NCBI GenBank assembly: GCA_020725025.1
Contig: DYFV01000029.1
Span: forward strand, 1 to 57,729
DNA: 57,729 nt
Direction: 5' to 3'
Source of the DNA: Azoarcus sp.
GTDB taxonomy: Bacteria; Pseudomonadota; Gammaproteobacteria; Burkholderiales; Rhodocyclaceae
Shown here one piece after another: positions 31,643 through 40,330 of the stretch (its first letter is position 1; every line of letters begins with the position of its first letter). The notes under the pieces were generated by a model. That model had not been told where the DNA came from. It searched no databases and was given only the letters and a program-made list of their open reading frames with translations. Position numbers and translations under genes: made by a program.

Positions 31643-32928
31643 AGCCGTTCCTCCAGCCAGGCGCGGTTGAAGCGGAGGTGGCGGATGAAGGAGCGGTTCC
31701 AGGTGTAAACGAGATGGAAGTCCCCGGCGGCGTCGCGGATCACGTAGGGATAGTCGTACTGCCAGCTGCAGCCGCCGCCGTTCCGGCACAGGTTGCGCTC
31801 GGCGTTGCGGGCCACCGCCTCCGGCGCGGGGCCGGGACCGAGCGCGGCGAGCTCGTCCTCGAGCAGCGGACGGAAGGCCTCGGGTGCGAGCGGGCGATGA
31901 AGGAATTCCTGGTGATCCTCGAAGCGGTGCACCACGCGCCAGTGAAGACCCTCGTCCTCGCTCACCAGCAGCGACAGGCGCAGCCGCTCGTCCTCCGTGT
32001 CGTTGGCCACCGCGAGGAGCCGGCCGTCCTCCAGCGCCAGCGCGGCGAGCGCCGAATTCGGGTTGGGCAGGTCGGTCGCAGCCACCGGCGTCCAGCTCCG
32101 CCCGCCATCGGATGTCTCGTTGCGCCAAACCCGGGGAGGAGCCTCGTCGTCACCCGCGAAGCGCTGCAGCGCCACCGCGCGCCGGGCGTCGCGCACCATC
32201 ACCACCGGCTGGAGCGAACGCCTGCCGTGGTCGAGGCGGATCTTGCGCCGCACCTCGCCTTCGGGCGTGAGCACCAGCAGCTCGCCGAACTTGCCCGCCA
32301 TCTCGTGATAGACCGGCAGGCCGATGTCGCCGTCGGCGTAGAAGACCGGACTCCCCTTCACCAGGGTGCTGAGGTTGAGAAAGGGGGACGTGACGAGCCG
32401 GGTGGCTGGCAACCAGGTCCGCCCCAGGTCGGGCGAGCGCAGGAGGTTCAGCTGGCTGGTCGCCCAACCGCCCAGGGTGACGCTCACGTAGACCACCCAG
32501 AGCTCGCCCTCGGGGGTGACGAAAGCGACCGGGTTGCCCATCTTGCGGACAAACCGGCCGACGTCGCGGCTGGTCTGCCCGGGCGAGGCGACGACCGCCT
32601 GCTCGCCCCAGCCGCGACCGGCCTCGTGGAAGGCACCATACACCCGCACGTCGGCCGCACCTTCGCGGGCACCTCCGAACCAGGCAGAGAAAAGCCGTCC
32701 GTCCGGCAGCGCCGCGATCGAGGCGGCATGCACCCGCGGCGGCTCCGCGGCGTTGACGAGGGCACTCGTCAGTGACGGCGCCGCCCCGGCCGCTTCAGAC
32801 AGTAGCGGCTGCACGAAGCGCGGCTCCGGCGCTTCCTGAAGTCCCGGCCATGCGGCCCACACCGTGGCTGCCAGGATCGCCGCGAGCCCCGCCCAGCGCA
32901 CGACGTTTCTTCCGGGCGCTCTGCTCAC
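31639..32928 (-). CDS. Sialidase-like BNR repeat protein
   Basis: A 429-residue protein with one N-terminal membrane anchor or signal (about 10-28) and a six-bladed propeller-like body. Three Asp-box motifs (S/T-x-D-x-G-x-x-W) are seen: SPDLGRTW (165-172), TSDGGRSW (about 272-279) and SEDEGLHW (323-330). This matches the exo-alpha-sialidase (BNR_2) group. The start GTG at 32928 overlaps the glycosyltransferase stop (GTGA). I cannot confirm the sialidase catalytic residues, so it may bind or trim another glycan. It is predicted to act at the periplasmic side. Confidence 0.8.
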   Translation of the reverse strand: MSRAPGRNVVRWAGLAAILAATVWAAWPGLQEAPEPRFVQPLLSEAAGAAPSLTSALVNAAEPPRVHAASIAALPDGRLFSAWFGGAREGAADVRVYGAFHEAGRGWGEQAVVASPGQTSRDVGRFVRKMGNPVAFVTPEGELWVVYVSVTLGGWATSQLNLLRSPDLGRTWLPATRLVTSPFLNLSTLVKGSPVFYADGDIGLPVYHEMAGKFGELLVLTPEGEVRRKIRLDHGRRSLQPVVMVRDARRAVALQRFAGDDEAPPRVWRNETSDGGRSWTPVAATDLPNPNSALAALALEDGRLLAVANDTEDERLRLSLLVSEDEGLHWRVVHRFEDHQEFLHRPLAPEAFRPLLEDELAALGPGPAPEAVARNAERNLCRNGGGCSWQYDYPYVIRDAAGDFHLVYTWNRSFIRHLRFNRAWLEERL

Positions 32929-34565
32929 CGTCCTTCACCTCCGCTTACCCGCAGGATGAGGTGCTCGCCGAGCACGTCCTCGCGCCGGCGCGGATTCAGG
33001 AAGCGGGCGTTGAGCCGGGTCACGCGGAAATCCGGCGTGCGCGCCAAGACTTCCGCCCTCAGGCCGGCCGCCTCGATCGCATCGAGCCCGGCAGCGGAGG
33101 TGTAGACCAGCGTGGCGGCCGGACGGGCCGCGAGCTCCGCCAGGCTCAGGGTGGGCGTCAGGCGAGCCGTGTAGAAGTCGAAGCTGCTCGCCCGCCCGTA
33201 CCCCTCCAGGTAATGCACGGCCTCACGGTCGAGTCCGAGGCGCTCGACGGCGGCGGCGAGGTTGTTCCCCGCCTGGTAGCGCAACAGTTGCGGGTAGAAG
33301 TTGCAGGCGAGCAGGAAATGGAAGAGCGCCGCCGCCGCGATCGAGGCGGCCACGAGGCGCGGCATGCCGGGCGGGGTGCGTACGACCACGAAGGCGCCCA
33401 ACCCCGCCACCGCGAGCGCGCCCATTCCTACCGCCGCGGAATCCAAGGGGAAGGCCCAGCCGTTGAGCGCCACTGCGAACAGCGCCAGCAGCACGAACAC
33501 GAAGCCTTGCGCGAGCCATACCCCTCGCCCGACCGGGCGCTCGAGCCGCGGCGCGAGCCAGGCGGCGAGCAGCACCGAGAAGAAGGGCAGCAGGATGTTG
33601 AGGTAGTGCGGCAGCTTGAAATTGGAGCTCGAGATGATGGCGAACATCACCACGATGGTCCCGAGCGTGAGCATCTCGTACCCTGCCAGCGGCCGCAGGC
33701 GTGCGCCGATCACCGCCCTGGCGTGCGCCCATACCGCCGCCGCGGCGAGCAGCGACCAGGGCAGGAAGGCCCAGATGAAGGTGTGGAAGAAGAAGAAAGG
33801 GTCGCTGCCGCCGGCTGCGCCGAAGCGCTCGCCCGCGAGCCGCTCGAAGTTCTGCGACCACACGATGAAGCGCACCCCCTCCATGCCGAACTGCTGATGG
33901 TAGGCGACGAGCACCGGCGCGGCGAAGAGTGCGGTGAGGAGCGCCAGCGCGAGCCAGGCGGGATCGAAGAGCCGCCGCCAGTCGCGCCGGTAGGCGAGAT
34001 GGACGAAAAGCGCGATGCCCGGCATCGCCACCCCGATCATCCCCTTGGTGGCGAAGCCGAGCGCGAGCCCTAGCGCCGCAAGCACCAGGTTGCGTGCGCG
34101 CCGGAACTCGACGAACTCGGCGAGCTGCCAGGTGGCGAACACGATGGTCGCGGTGAGGATCGCGTCCATGCGCACGTCGTTGTTGGCGAGGATGAAGGCG
34201 AACGCGCTGGCGAGCACCAGGGCGGCGAGCCGCCCGACCGCCGGCGAGTAGAGGAGCCGGCCCAGCCCATAGGTCGAATAAAGCGCGAGCACGCTGAAGA
34301 GGAGCGAGGGCAGCTTGTAGGCGGCGGTCGTCACGCCCAGCAGGTGATAGCCCGCGGCGGCGAGCCAGAACAGCAGATGGGGCTTGTCGAGGTAATCCTG
34401 CCCCTGGGTGACGAGCGCCGCGTATTCGCCGGTGAGGAACATCCGCAGGCCGATCACCGCGTGGTGGGCCGAGTCGTTGTTCATCAGCGGCACGAACAGG
34501 CCGCCGATGTAGGCCACTCCCAGCAGCAGGTAGAGGGCGAGTTGGCGTTGGGAGTCGGACAGCAC
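32925..34565 (-). CDS. Glycosyltransferase family 39 (ArnT/PMT-like) membrane protein
   Basis: A 546-residue integral membrane protein with about twelve hydrophobic segments, typical of polyprenyl-phosphate-sugar-dependent transferases. Near the N-terminus MNNDSAHHA stands where ArnT/PMT proteins have a catalytic Asp-Glu pair; the Asp is kept. DYLDKPHLLFWLAA near residue 58 is the conserved first periplasmic loop. The C-terminal 120 residues form a soluble domain. The start is taken at GTG 34565. It heads an operon with the sialidase-like and small membrane proteins. The sugar and acceptor (lipid A, protein or other glycan) are unknown. Confidence 0.85.
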   Translation of the reverse strand: MLSDSQRQLALYLLLGVAYIGGLFVPLMNNDSAHHAVIGLRMFLTGEYAALVTQGQDYLDKPHLLFWLAAAGYHLLGVTTAAYKLPSLLFSVLALYSTYGLGRLLYSPAVGRLAALVLASAFAFILANNDVRMDAILTATIVFATWQLAEFVEFRRARNLVLAALGLALGFATKGMIGVAMPGIALFVHLAYRRDWRRLFDPAWLALALLTALFAAPVLVAYHQQFGMEGVRFIVWSQNFERLAGERFGAAGGSDPFFFFHTFIWAFLPWSLLAAAAVWAHARAVIGARLRPLAGYEMLTLGTIVVMFAIISSSNFKLPHYLNILLPFFSVLLAAWLAPRLERPVGRGVWLAQGFVFVLLALFAVALNGWAFPLDSAAVGMGALAVAGLGAFVVVRTPPGMPRLVAASIAAAALFHFLLACNFYPQLLRYQAGNNLAAAVERLGLDREAVHYLEGYGRASSFDFYTARLTPTLSLAELAARPAATLVYTSAAGLDAIEAAGLRAEVLARTPDFRVTRLNARFLNPRRREDVLGEHLILRVSGGEGR

Positions 34566-34620
34566 GTCGATCCGGGGAATGGGCTGGCGAAAGAGGTCGG
34601 ACGCCGCCCCGGGATGCGGC

Positions 34621-34648
34621 GGCGCGCAATGTTATCATGGTGCGCGCC
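34621..34648. promoter_or_regulatory. Inverted repeat in the GT39-gluQ divergent promoter region
   Basis: GGCGCGCA (34621-34628) and TGCGCGCC (34641-34648) flank a 12-base AT-rich centre (ATGTTATCATGG). The centre can serve as a -10 element in either direction (TATCAT or GATAAC). Placement between two divergent genes fits an operator. Confidence 0.5.
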
Positions 34649-34697
34649 CCCGCCGGGCGGCCCGTGTGCCGCCGCACCCAGCGGGTCGATTCCTGCC

Positions 34698-35666
34698 ATG
34701 ACCGACGCATCGCCCCCCTACCTCGGCCGCTTTGCGCCCTCCCCCACCGGACCGCTGCACTTCGGCTCGCTGGTCGCCGCCGCCGGCAGCTTTCTCGAGG
34801 CGCGCACCCGCGGCGGCCGGTGGCTGGTGCGCATCGAGGACGTGGACGCGCCGCGCAGCGTGCCCGGCGCCGCCGAGGACATCCTCATCACCCTCGAGCG
34901 CTTCGGCTTCGAGTGGGACGCCGAGCCGGTATGGCAGAGCCGCCGGCTCGATGCCTACGCCGCGGCGCTCGAGCGCCTGCGCGCCGCCGGCCACGTCTTC
35001 GCCTGCGGCTGCACCCGGCGCGAGATGGCCGACTCGGCGCTCGCGCGCGACGGCTCGCGCATCTACCCGGGCACCTGCCGGGCCGGACTGCCCCCGGGGC
35101 GCGAGGCGCGCGCCTGGCGAGTGAGGGCGGAGGGCACGATCGCCTTCGAGGACCGGGTGCAGGGCCCCCAGCACGAGGACCTCGCCCACGAGGTAGGCGA
35201 CTTCGTGGTGCTGCGGGCCGACGGGCAGTTCGCCTACCAGCTCGCAGTGGTGGTCGACGACGCGGAGGCCGGCGTCACCGACGTGGTGCGCGGAGCCGAC
35301 CTCATCGGCTCCACCGGCCGCCAGATCCACCTGCAGCGCCTCCTCGGCTTCCCCACCCCGAGCTATGCCCACCTGCCGGTGGTGGTCAACGCGGCCGGCG
35401 AGAAGCTCTCCAAGCAGACCCTGGCGTCGCCCGTCACCGACTACGCGCCGACGCACGCGCTGCTGGCGGCGCTCGCCTTTCTCGGCCAGAATCCTCCGCA
35501 GGCGCTGCGCGGCGCGCCGCTTCGCGAAGTGTGGCAGTGGGCGCTCGCGCACTGGTCCCTCGCTGCGGTGCCGCGCCGGCTCCAGGCGCCCGCACCCACC
35601 GGCGTCTTCGCGCTGCCGAACGCCGGCACCGATACGCACCCGTCCCATACAGGAAGCTCGACATGA
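34698..35666 (+). CDS. gluQ: Glutamyl-Q tRNA(Asp) synthetase
   Basis: GluQ activates glutamate and transfers it to queuosine at the wobble base of tRNA-Asp. It has 322 residues, the length of a GluRS catalytic core without the anticodon-binding domain. GRFAPSPTGPLHFGS near 10-24 carries the HIGH-type motif, CGCTRREM with YPGTC (about 100-125) binds zinc, and EKLSKQT is the KMSKS-type motif. ATG 34698 fits. The stop overlaps the next gene by four bases. Confidence 0.95.
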   Translation: MTDASPPYLGRFAPSPTGPLHFGSLVAAAGSFLEARTRGGRWLVRIEDVDAPRSVPGAAEDILITLERFGFEWDAEPVWQSRRLDAYAAALERLRAAGHVFACGCTRREMADSALARDGSRIYPGTCRAGLPPGREARAWRVRAEGTIAFEDRVQGPQHEDLAHEVGDFVVLRADGQFAYQLAVVVDDAEAGVTDVVRGADLIGSTGRQIHLQRLLGFPTPSYAHLPVVVNAAGEKLSKQTLASPVTDYAPTHALLAALAFLGQNPPQALRGAPLREVWQWALAHWSLAAVPRRLQAPAPTGVFALPNAGTDTHPSHTGSST

Positions 35667-36133
35667 TCGACGACATCGCCGGCCTGCGCCGGCTGCTGCA
35701 GGAGACGCGCACCATCGCCGTGGTGGGCGTCTCGGCCAACTGGCACCGCCCCAGCCATTTCGCCGCCAAGTACATGCTCGAGCACGGCTACACCATGATC
35801 CCGGTGAACCCCGCCTACGTGGAAGTGCTCGGCCAGAAGTGCTACCCGACCCTGCGCGACATTCCCGTACCCGTGGACATGGTCGACGTGTTCCGCCGCC
35901 CCGAGGACGTGATGCCGGTGGTCGAGGACGCGATCGCGATCGGTGCCCGCTCGATCTGGTTCCAGCTCGGCGTGATCAACCCTGAGGCGGCGCGCCGGGC
36001 GGAGGCCGCCGGCCTGCAGGTGGTGATGGACCGCTGCGTGAAGATCGAGTATGCGCGCCTGTTCGGGGGGCTGAATACGGTCGGCGTGAATACCGGGGTG
36101 ATCAGTGCGAAGCGGCCCGCGGTGGTGAGATAG
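35663..36133 (+). CDS. CoA-binding domain protein (YccU type)
   Basis: A 156-residue Rossmann-fold protein. TIAVVGVSANWHRPSH at about 16-31 is the CoA-binding loop, IPVNPAY follows, and MDRCVKIEY near residue 130 is the family signature. Such stand-alone domains resemble the N-terminal part of acyl-CoA synthetases, but no reaction is known. It is coupled to gluQ by an ATGA overlap, and it converges on the SDR gene. Confidence 0.9.
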   Translation: MIDDIAGLRRLLQETRTIAVVGVSANWHRPSHFAAKYMLEHGYTMIPVNPAYVEVLGQKCYPTLRDIPVPVDMVDVFRRPEDVMPVVEDAIAIGARSIWFQLGVINPEAARRAEAAGLQVVMDRCVKIEYARLFGGLNTVGVNTGVISAKRPAVVR

Positions 36134-36140
36134 GGGCAGG

Positions 36141-36157
36141 GGACGGCGGCGCCGTCC
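36141..36157. terminator. GC hairpin between convergent genes
   Basis: GGACGGC (36141-36147) and GCCGTCC (36151-36157) form a seven-pair stem with loop GGC, located between the CoA-binding gene and the SDR gene. No T run follows on either side, so its terminator role is tentative. Confidence 0.45.
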
Positions 36158-36170
36158 ACCCGCCCCGCAC

Positions 36171-36881
36171 TCACCACGAGATCTGCTCCCTGTCCCTGAA
36201 GAATCCGCCCGTCGGCCCGTCCGCGGGCAGGGTCGCCGCCCAGATCACGGTGTCGATCCCCTCCTCCGGCGAGCGGGTGGCGTTGTGGCCGCCCAGGTCG
36301 GTGCGGCACCAGCCCGGACACACCGCGTTCACCTTGATCGGCGTATCCGACAGCTCCACGGCGAGGATGCGCGTCAGCGCGTTCACCGCCGTCTTCGAGA
36401 TGCGGTAGGCCGGCGTGCCCGCCTCCATCTCCGAAAGCTGCCCCATCCCCGACGACAGGTTCACGATGCGCCCCGCGCGGCTCGCGTGCAGCAGCGGCAG
36501 CAGCGCCTGGGTCACCCGCAGCATGCCGAAGAGGTTGGTCTCCAACGTGGTGCGAAGGGTCTCCAGCGGCAGCTCTGCGAGCCGCGTGGTGTAGCGGTCG
36601 ATCATGATGCCGGCATTGTTGACGAGGACGTCCACGCGCCCATAGCGCTCGGCCAGCCAGTCGCGCAGAGCGGTCACGGAACGCTCGTCGGTCACGTCGA
36701 GCGCATGGGTGTCGATGCGGTGACCGCCCACCTCCAGCTTGGCCGTGAGCGAGGCCAGGTCCTCCGGCTTGCGCGCGGTGGCCACCGCCCGGTGCTCCTT
36801 CATGGTGGCGAACCGCAGCGCCGCGGCCCGCCCGAGTCCCCGGCTCGCGCCGGTCACCACGCTGACGATGGGCGTGTCCAT
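36171..36881 (-). CDS. Short-chain dehydrogenase/reductase
   Basis: A classical SDR of 236 residues. The NAD(P) motif TGASRGLG is near 10-17, NNAGIM is near 90, the catalytic Ser lies in NLSSGMGQ and YRISK supplies Tyr and Lys near 155-159. An Arg/Lys after the first helix (TARKP) suggests NADPH preference. ATG 36881 has GGAGG seven to eight bases upstream; the frame is open 24 bases further. The substrate is unknown. The DUF2789 gene lies 24 bases upstream, in the same direction. Confidence 0.92.
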   Translation of the reverse strand: MDTPIVSVVTGASRGLGRAAALRFATMKEHRAVATARKPEDLASLTAKLEVGGHRIDTHALDVTDERSVTALRDWLAERYGRVDVLVNNAGIMIDRYTTRLAELPLETLRTTLETNLFGMLRVTQALLPLLHASRAGRIVNLSSGMGQLSEMEAGTPAYRISKTAVNALTRILAVELSDTPIKVNAVCPGWCRTDLGGHNATRSPEEGIDTVIWAATLPADGPTGGFFRDREQISW

Positions 36882-36905
36882 GTTCCCCCTCCTCGGGGCC
36901 GGCAC

Positions 36906-37136
36906 TCAGGCGTGCAGGCGCACGTTCAGCTGGTCGACGACTTCCGCCCAGTCGGCGTCCTCGCGGAGCTCGTCACGCAGGAAGGCAGCCTGCGCGGGGC
37001 TCCAGAACGGGGCGTCGGCCAGCGGAACCGTGTCGGGCAGCGGATGGGTGGCGATGAAGCGCTCGATGGCTGCCTCGTCGGCGGGCAAGCCGAGCTGCGC
37101 GAACAGATGGGTCATCGAATGCAGGGGTGATTCCAT
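36906..37136 (-). CDS. DUF2789 family small protein
   Basis: A 76-residue acidic helical protein starting MESPLHSMTHLFAQLGLP, a beginning I associate with DUF2789. The family has no known function. It probably shares a transcript with the downstream SDR gene. Two palindromes lie just upstream, within 100 bases of the ATG. Confidence 0.8.
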   Translation of the reverse strand: MESPLHSMTHLFAQLGLPADEAAIERFIATHPLPDTVPLADAPFWSPAQAAFLRDELREDADWAEVVDQLNVRLHA

Positions 37137-37181
37137 GATGCACCTCCACGGTGAAGTCGATCCCTCGTGCAGGGTCCCACC

Positions 37182-37225
37182 GGTACGCCGGCGTACCCGC
37201 TCTTAGGATAGTTCGCGCCGCGAAC
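37182..37225. promoter_or_regulatory. Two palindromes upstream of the DUF2789 gene
   Basis: GGTACGCCGGCGTACC (37182-37197) is a perfect 16-base palindrome. GTTCGCG-C-CGCGAAC (37211-37225) is a 7-1-7 palindrome. On the minus strand TATCCT, a fair -10 element, sits directly between them. They are candidate operators for the DUF2789-SDR unit. Confidence 0.5.
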
Positions 37226-37237
37226 AGTGCACCGGCG

Positions 37238-38395
37238 TCAGTGCTTGCCGCCGTATCCGGCGAGGCCGATCGCGAGCCGCACGAACTGGTAGGCGAGCCA
37301 GCTCGCCACGCGGCGCAAGGTGGGCAGGCGGTGCCAGTCCTCGCGGCGCAGCTCGCTCGCACCCTCGCTCATCGCCCGCGCGAGGCTCGCGCGCAGCCGT
37401 CGCGCGAAGCCGACGTCCTCGATCACCACGTTGGCCTCGCGCGCAAGCAGCAGGCTGAAGGGATCGATGTTGCTCGAGCCCACGGTCGCCCAGCGGCCGT
37501 CCACCACCGCCACCTTGGCATGCAGGTAGCTGTGGTGGTATTCGAAGAGCCGGATGCCCCGCTCGAGGAAGAAGGGATAGAGGGCGCGCGTGGCATAGAA
37601 CTGCGTGGGGTGGTCGGAGACGCCCTGCAGCAGCAGGATCACCGCCACGCCGCGGGCGGCCGCATCGACCAGGGCCTGGCGGAAGCGCCGTCCGGGAAAG
37701 AAATAGGCGCAGGCGATCACCACCTCGCGGCGCGCCGCGTGGATGGCCTCGAGATAGGCGTCCTCGATGTCATGGCGATGGCGCAGGTTGTCGCGGGTGA
37801 GGAAGGCCGCCCGCACCGTCCCGGCGGCCACGGTGCGCGGCGGTGCGAGGAGCGCCCGGCGCTGGCGGCGGCGCAGGCTCGCCCAGGACACGAGCCGCCA
37901 CAGGTGATGGACCGAGTGGGTGATCGGCGCGAGCAGCGGCCCCTCCACCCGCACCGCGTAGTCATAGCGCGGCCGGTCGGGGCCGCTCGTGGGCAGGTCG
38001 TCGACAATGTTGATCCCGCCCACGAAGGCCACCGCGCCATCGACCACCGCCAGCTTGCGATGCATGCGCCGAAGGCGGTGGCGGCGCACCGAGAACAGCT
38101 TCAGCTCGCGCCGGAACACCATGACCTCGACCCCGTCCTCCTCGAAGGCGGCCATGCGGTTGCGCACGAAACCGCGGCAGCCGAAGCCGTCCACCAACAG
38201 ATGCACCCGTACGCCGCGCCGTGCCGCCCGCCGCAGCGCGCCGCCGATCAGCGCACCCGCTTCGTCGTCCTCGAAGATGTAGGTCTCCAGGAAGACCTCC
38301 CGGCGGGCCGCGTCGATCGCCTCGCGCAGGGCGGGAAAGAACTCCCCCCCGGACTCGAGCAGGGTGATCCCATTGCCCGCCAGGAAGGGACTCAC
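37238..38395 (-). CDS. clsB: Cardiolipin synthase ClsB-type phospholipase D family protein
   Basis: A 385-residue soluble PLD-superfamily protein with two HKD motifs, HRKLAVVDG near 116-124 and HAKVAVVDG near 300-308, each followed by a GSSN- or GGIN-type sequence. ClsB condenses phosphatidyl donors to cardiolipin at the inner membrane. The start GTG at 38395 overlaps the stop of the EEP-family gene (GTGA). In many proteobacteria clsB is paired with such an EEP gene (ybhP-like), as here. A basic C-terminal helix (about 350-385) could contact membrane. Confidence 0.93.
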   Translation of the reverse strand: MSPFLAGNGITLLESGGEFFPALREAIDAARREVFLETYIFEDDEAGALIGGALRRAARRGVRVHLLVDGFGCRGFVRNRMAAFEEDGVEVMVFRRELKLFSVRRHRLRRMHRKLAVVDGAVAFVGGINIVDDLPTSGPDRPRYDYAVRVEGPLLAPITHSVHHLWRLVSWASLRRRQRRALLAPPRTVAAGTVRAAFLTRDNLRHRHDIEDAYLEAIHAARREVVIACAYFFPGRRFRQALVDAAARGVAVILLLQGVSDHPTQFYATRALYPFFLERGIRLFEYHHSYLHAKVAVVDGRWATVGSSNIDPFSLLLAREANVVIEDVGFARRLRASLARAMSEGASELRREDWHRLPTLRRVASWLAYQFVRLAIGLAGYGGKH

Positions 38396-39141
38396 CCCAC
38401 GAGCTCCAGGTCGGCGGTCAGCGCGGCGTGGTCGGAGATGCGCGACCAGGGCGGGCCGCAATGGACTTCGGCGCGGCGTACGCGAAAACCGCGCACGTAG
38501 ATGCGGTCCAGGCGAAACATCGGCACGGTGCTGGGGAAGCTGCGCGCCGGCAGGCCGCGGCCGGTGTCGAAGGCTTCCGTCAGCCCGAGACGCCGGGCGA
38601 GCAGGTCGTTGGCCTGATTGCGCCAGTCGTTGAAGTCGCCGGCGATGATGAGGGGCGTGTCGCCGGGCGCCACCTGCTCCATGCGCTGGGCGAGGATCTC
38701 CATCTGGCGCCGCCGGCTGCCCGCCATGAGCCCGAGATGCACGCACACGCAGTGCACCGGAGTGCCGCACCGAGGCACGCGCACCTCGCAGTGCAGGAGC
38801 CCGCGCCGCTCGAAGCGGTGATCCGAGACGTCCAGGTTGTGGGAGTAGTCGATGGGATGGCGACTGAGGATGGCGTTGCCGTGATGGCCGTGGTCATACA
38901 CCGCGTTGCCGCCGTAGGCGGTCTGGTGCCACACGTCCGCCGCCAGGAAGACGTGCTGCGGATCCGGGGGCCAGTCCGCGTGGCGGGTGGCGTGCCGCAG
39001 GTGCAGCCCCTGCACCTCCTGCAGGAACACCAGGTCCACGTCCAGGCTGCGCAAGCGCTCGCGCAGCTCGTGGACCATCATGCGCCGGTTGAACTGCGAG
39101 AACCCCTTGTGGATGTTGTAGGTGCAGATGCGCAGGGTCAT
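38392..39141 (-). CDS. Endonuclease/exonuclease/phosphatase family protein (YbhP-like)
   Basis: A 249-residue EEP-fold enzyme starting MTLRICTYNIHKGF. Metal and catalytic residues are visible in LQEVQG near 41-46, HLGL, GDFNDWRN near 168-175 and the final SDHAAL. The fold cleaves phosphodiesters or phosphomonoesters; coupling to clsB by a four-base overlap suggests a phospholipid or lipid-phosphate substrate rather than DNA. It has no signal peptide. It lies 23 bases downstream of nadA. Confidence 0.9.
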   Translation of the reverse strand: MTLRICTYNIHKGFSQFNRRMMVHELRERLRSLDVDLVFLQEVQGLHLRHATRHADWPPDPQHVFLAADVWHQTAYGGNAVYDHGHHGNAILSRHPIDYSHNLDVSDHRFERRGLLHCEVRVPRCGTPVHCVCVHLGLMAGSRRRQMEILAQRMEQVAPGDTPLIIAGDFNDWRNQANDLLARRLGLTEAFDTGRGLPARSFPSTVPMFRLDRIYVRGFRVRRAEVHCGPPWSRISDHAALTADLELVG

Positions 39142-39164
39142 GGCCGGGCCGCGCGCCGTCCGAA

Positions 39165-40265
39165 TCAGGACACCGCCAGCATCCGGTCGAGCGCGACCCG
39201 CGCGAGTTCCGCCTCGTGCTCGGGCACCTTGATGCGGTTCACCACCTTGCCCTCGGCGAGGTTCTCCAGCGTCCACGCCAGGTGCTGCGGGTCGATGCGC
39301 TGCATCGTCGAGCACATGCACACCGTGGGCGCCATGAACTGCACGATCTTGCCTTCCGGCTTGACCTCCTCGGCCAGCCGGTTCACCAGGTTGAGCTCGG
39401 TGCCTACCAGCCAGCGGGTGCCGGGCGCGCCGGCCTTGATGGTCTTGATGATGTACTCGGTGGAGCCGACGTAGTCGGAGTTGCGACACACCTCGAGGCT
39501 GCTCTCCGGGTGGGAGATCACCAGCCCTTCGGGGTGCTGCATCCGCCAGCGGCGGATGTGGCTCTCCTGGAACATCTGGTGCACCGAGCAGTGTCCCTTC
39601 CAGAGCAGGATCTTCGCCTTGCGGATCTGCTCGGGGGTGAGGCCGCCGTACTCCAGGTCCGGATCCCACACCACCATCTCGTCGAGGGGAATGCCCTTCT
39701 TGAAGCCGGTCCAGCGGCCCAGGTGCTGATCGGGGAAGAACAGCACTTTCTCGCGCTGCGCGAAGGCCCAGTCGAGGATGGTCGGCGCGTTGGTCGAGGT
39801 GCACACGATGCCGCCGTGCTCCCCGCAGAAGGCCTTCAGGTCGGCCGCCGAGTTGATGTAGGTGACCGGCGTGATGAGCGTGTCGGGCGTGTCCAGAACC
39901 TCGGTGAGCTCGCGCCAGCAGCGCTCCACCTTGGCGAGGTTGGCCATGTCCGCCATCGAGCAGCCGGCGGCCAGATCCGGCAGGATCGCCTGCTGGGTCG
40001 GCTTGGACAGGATGTCGGCCACTTCCGCCATGAAGTGCACGCCGCAGAAGACGATGAACTCGGCGTCGGTCTGGGACGCGAGACGCGCGAGCTTGAGCGA
40101 GTCGCCGGTCAGGTCGGCGTGCTGATAGACGTCGGCGCGCTGGTAGTGGTGGCACAGCAGCACCGCCCGGTCGCCGAGGCGGGCACGCGCGGCGCGGATG
40201 CGCTCTTGCGCCTCGTCGTCCTGAAGCGCGTTGAAACGGTCGAAACTGATGGTGGAGACTTGCAT
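39165..40265 (-). CDS. nadA: Quinolinate synthase A
   Basis: NadA condenses iminoaspartate with dihydroxyacetone phosphate to quinolinate for NAD synthesis, using an oxygen-sensitive [4Fe-4S] cluster. It has 366 residues. Typical stretches are LLCHHYQRADVYQHAD near 36-51, FCGVHFMAE, HPESSLEVC and MAPTVCMCS, which contain the cluster cysteines. ATG 40265 gives MQVSTISFD. No nadB or nadC is in the window. A terminator separates it from the upstream rhodanese gene. Confidence 0.97.
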   Translation of the reverse strand: MQVSTISFDRFNALQDDEAQERIRAARARLGDRAVLLCHHYQRADVYQHADLTGDSLKLARLASQTDAEFIVFCGVHFMAEVADILSKPTQQAILPDLAAGCSMADMANLAKVERCWRELTEVLDTPDTLITPVTYINSAADLKAFCGEHGGIVCTSTNAPTILDWAFAQREKVLFFPDQHLGRWTGFKKGIPLDEMVVWDPDLEYGGLTPEQIRKAKILLWKGHCSVHQMFQESHIRRWRMQHPEGLVISHPESSLEVCRNSDYVGSTEYIIKTIKAGAPGTRWLVGTELNLVNRLAEEVKPEGKIVQFMAPTVCMCSTMQRIDPQHLAWTLENLAEGKVVNRIKVPEHEAELARVALDRMLAVS

Positions 40266-40297
40266 TCTGTTCGGTAGGTCTCGGGTCAAGGGACTAT

Positions 40298-40318
40298 CGA
40301 AAACCGGGCCGTGCCCGG
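40298..40318 (-). terminator. Terminator between the rhodanese gene and nadA
   Basis: On the minus strand CCGGGC-ACG-GCCCGG (40318-40304) is followed by TTTT (40303-40300). It is short but well formed, and would leave nadA under its own promoter or partial read-through. Confidence 0.65.
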
Positions 40319-40330
40319 ACGGCGATCGCC

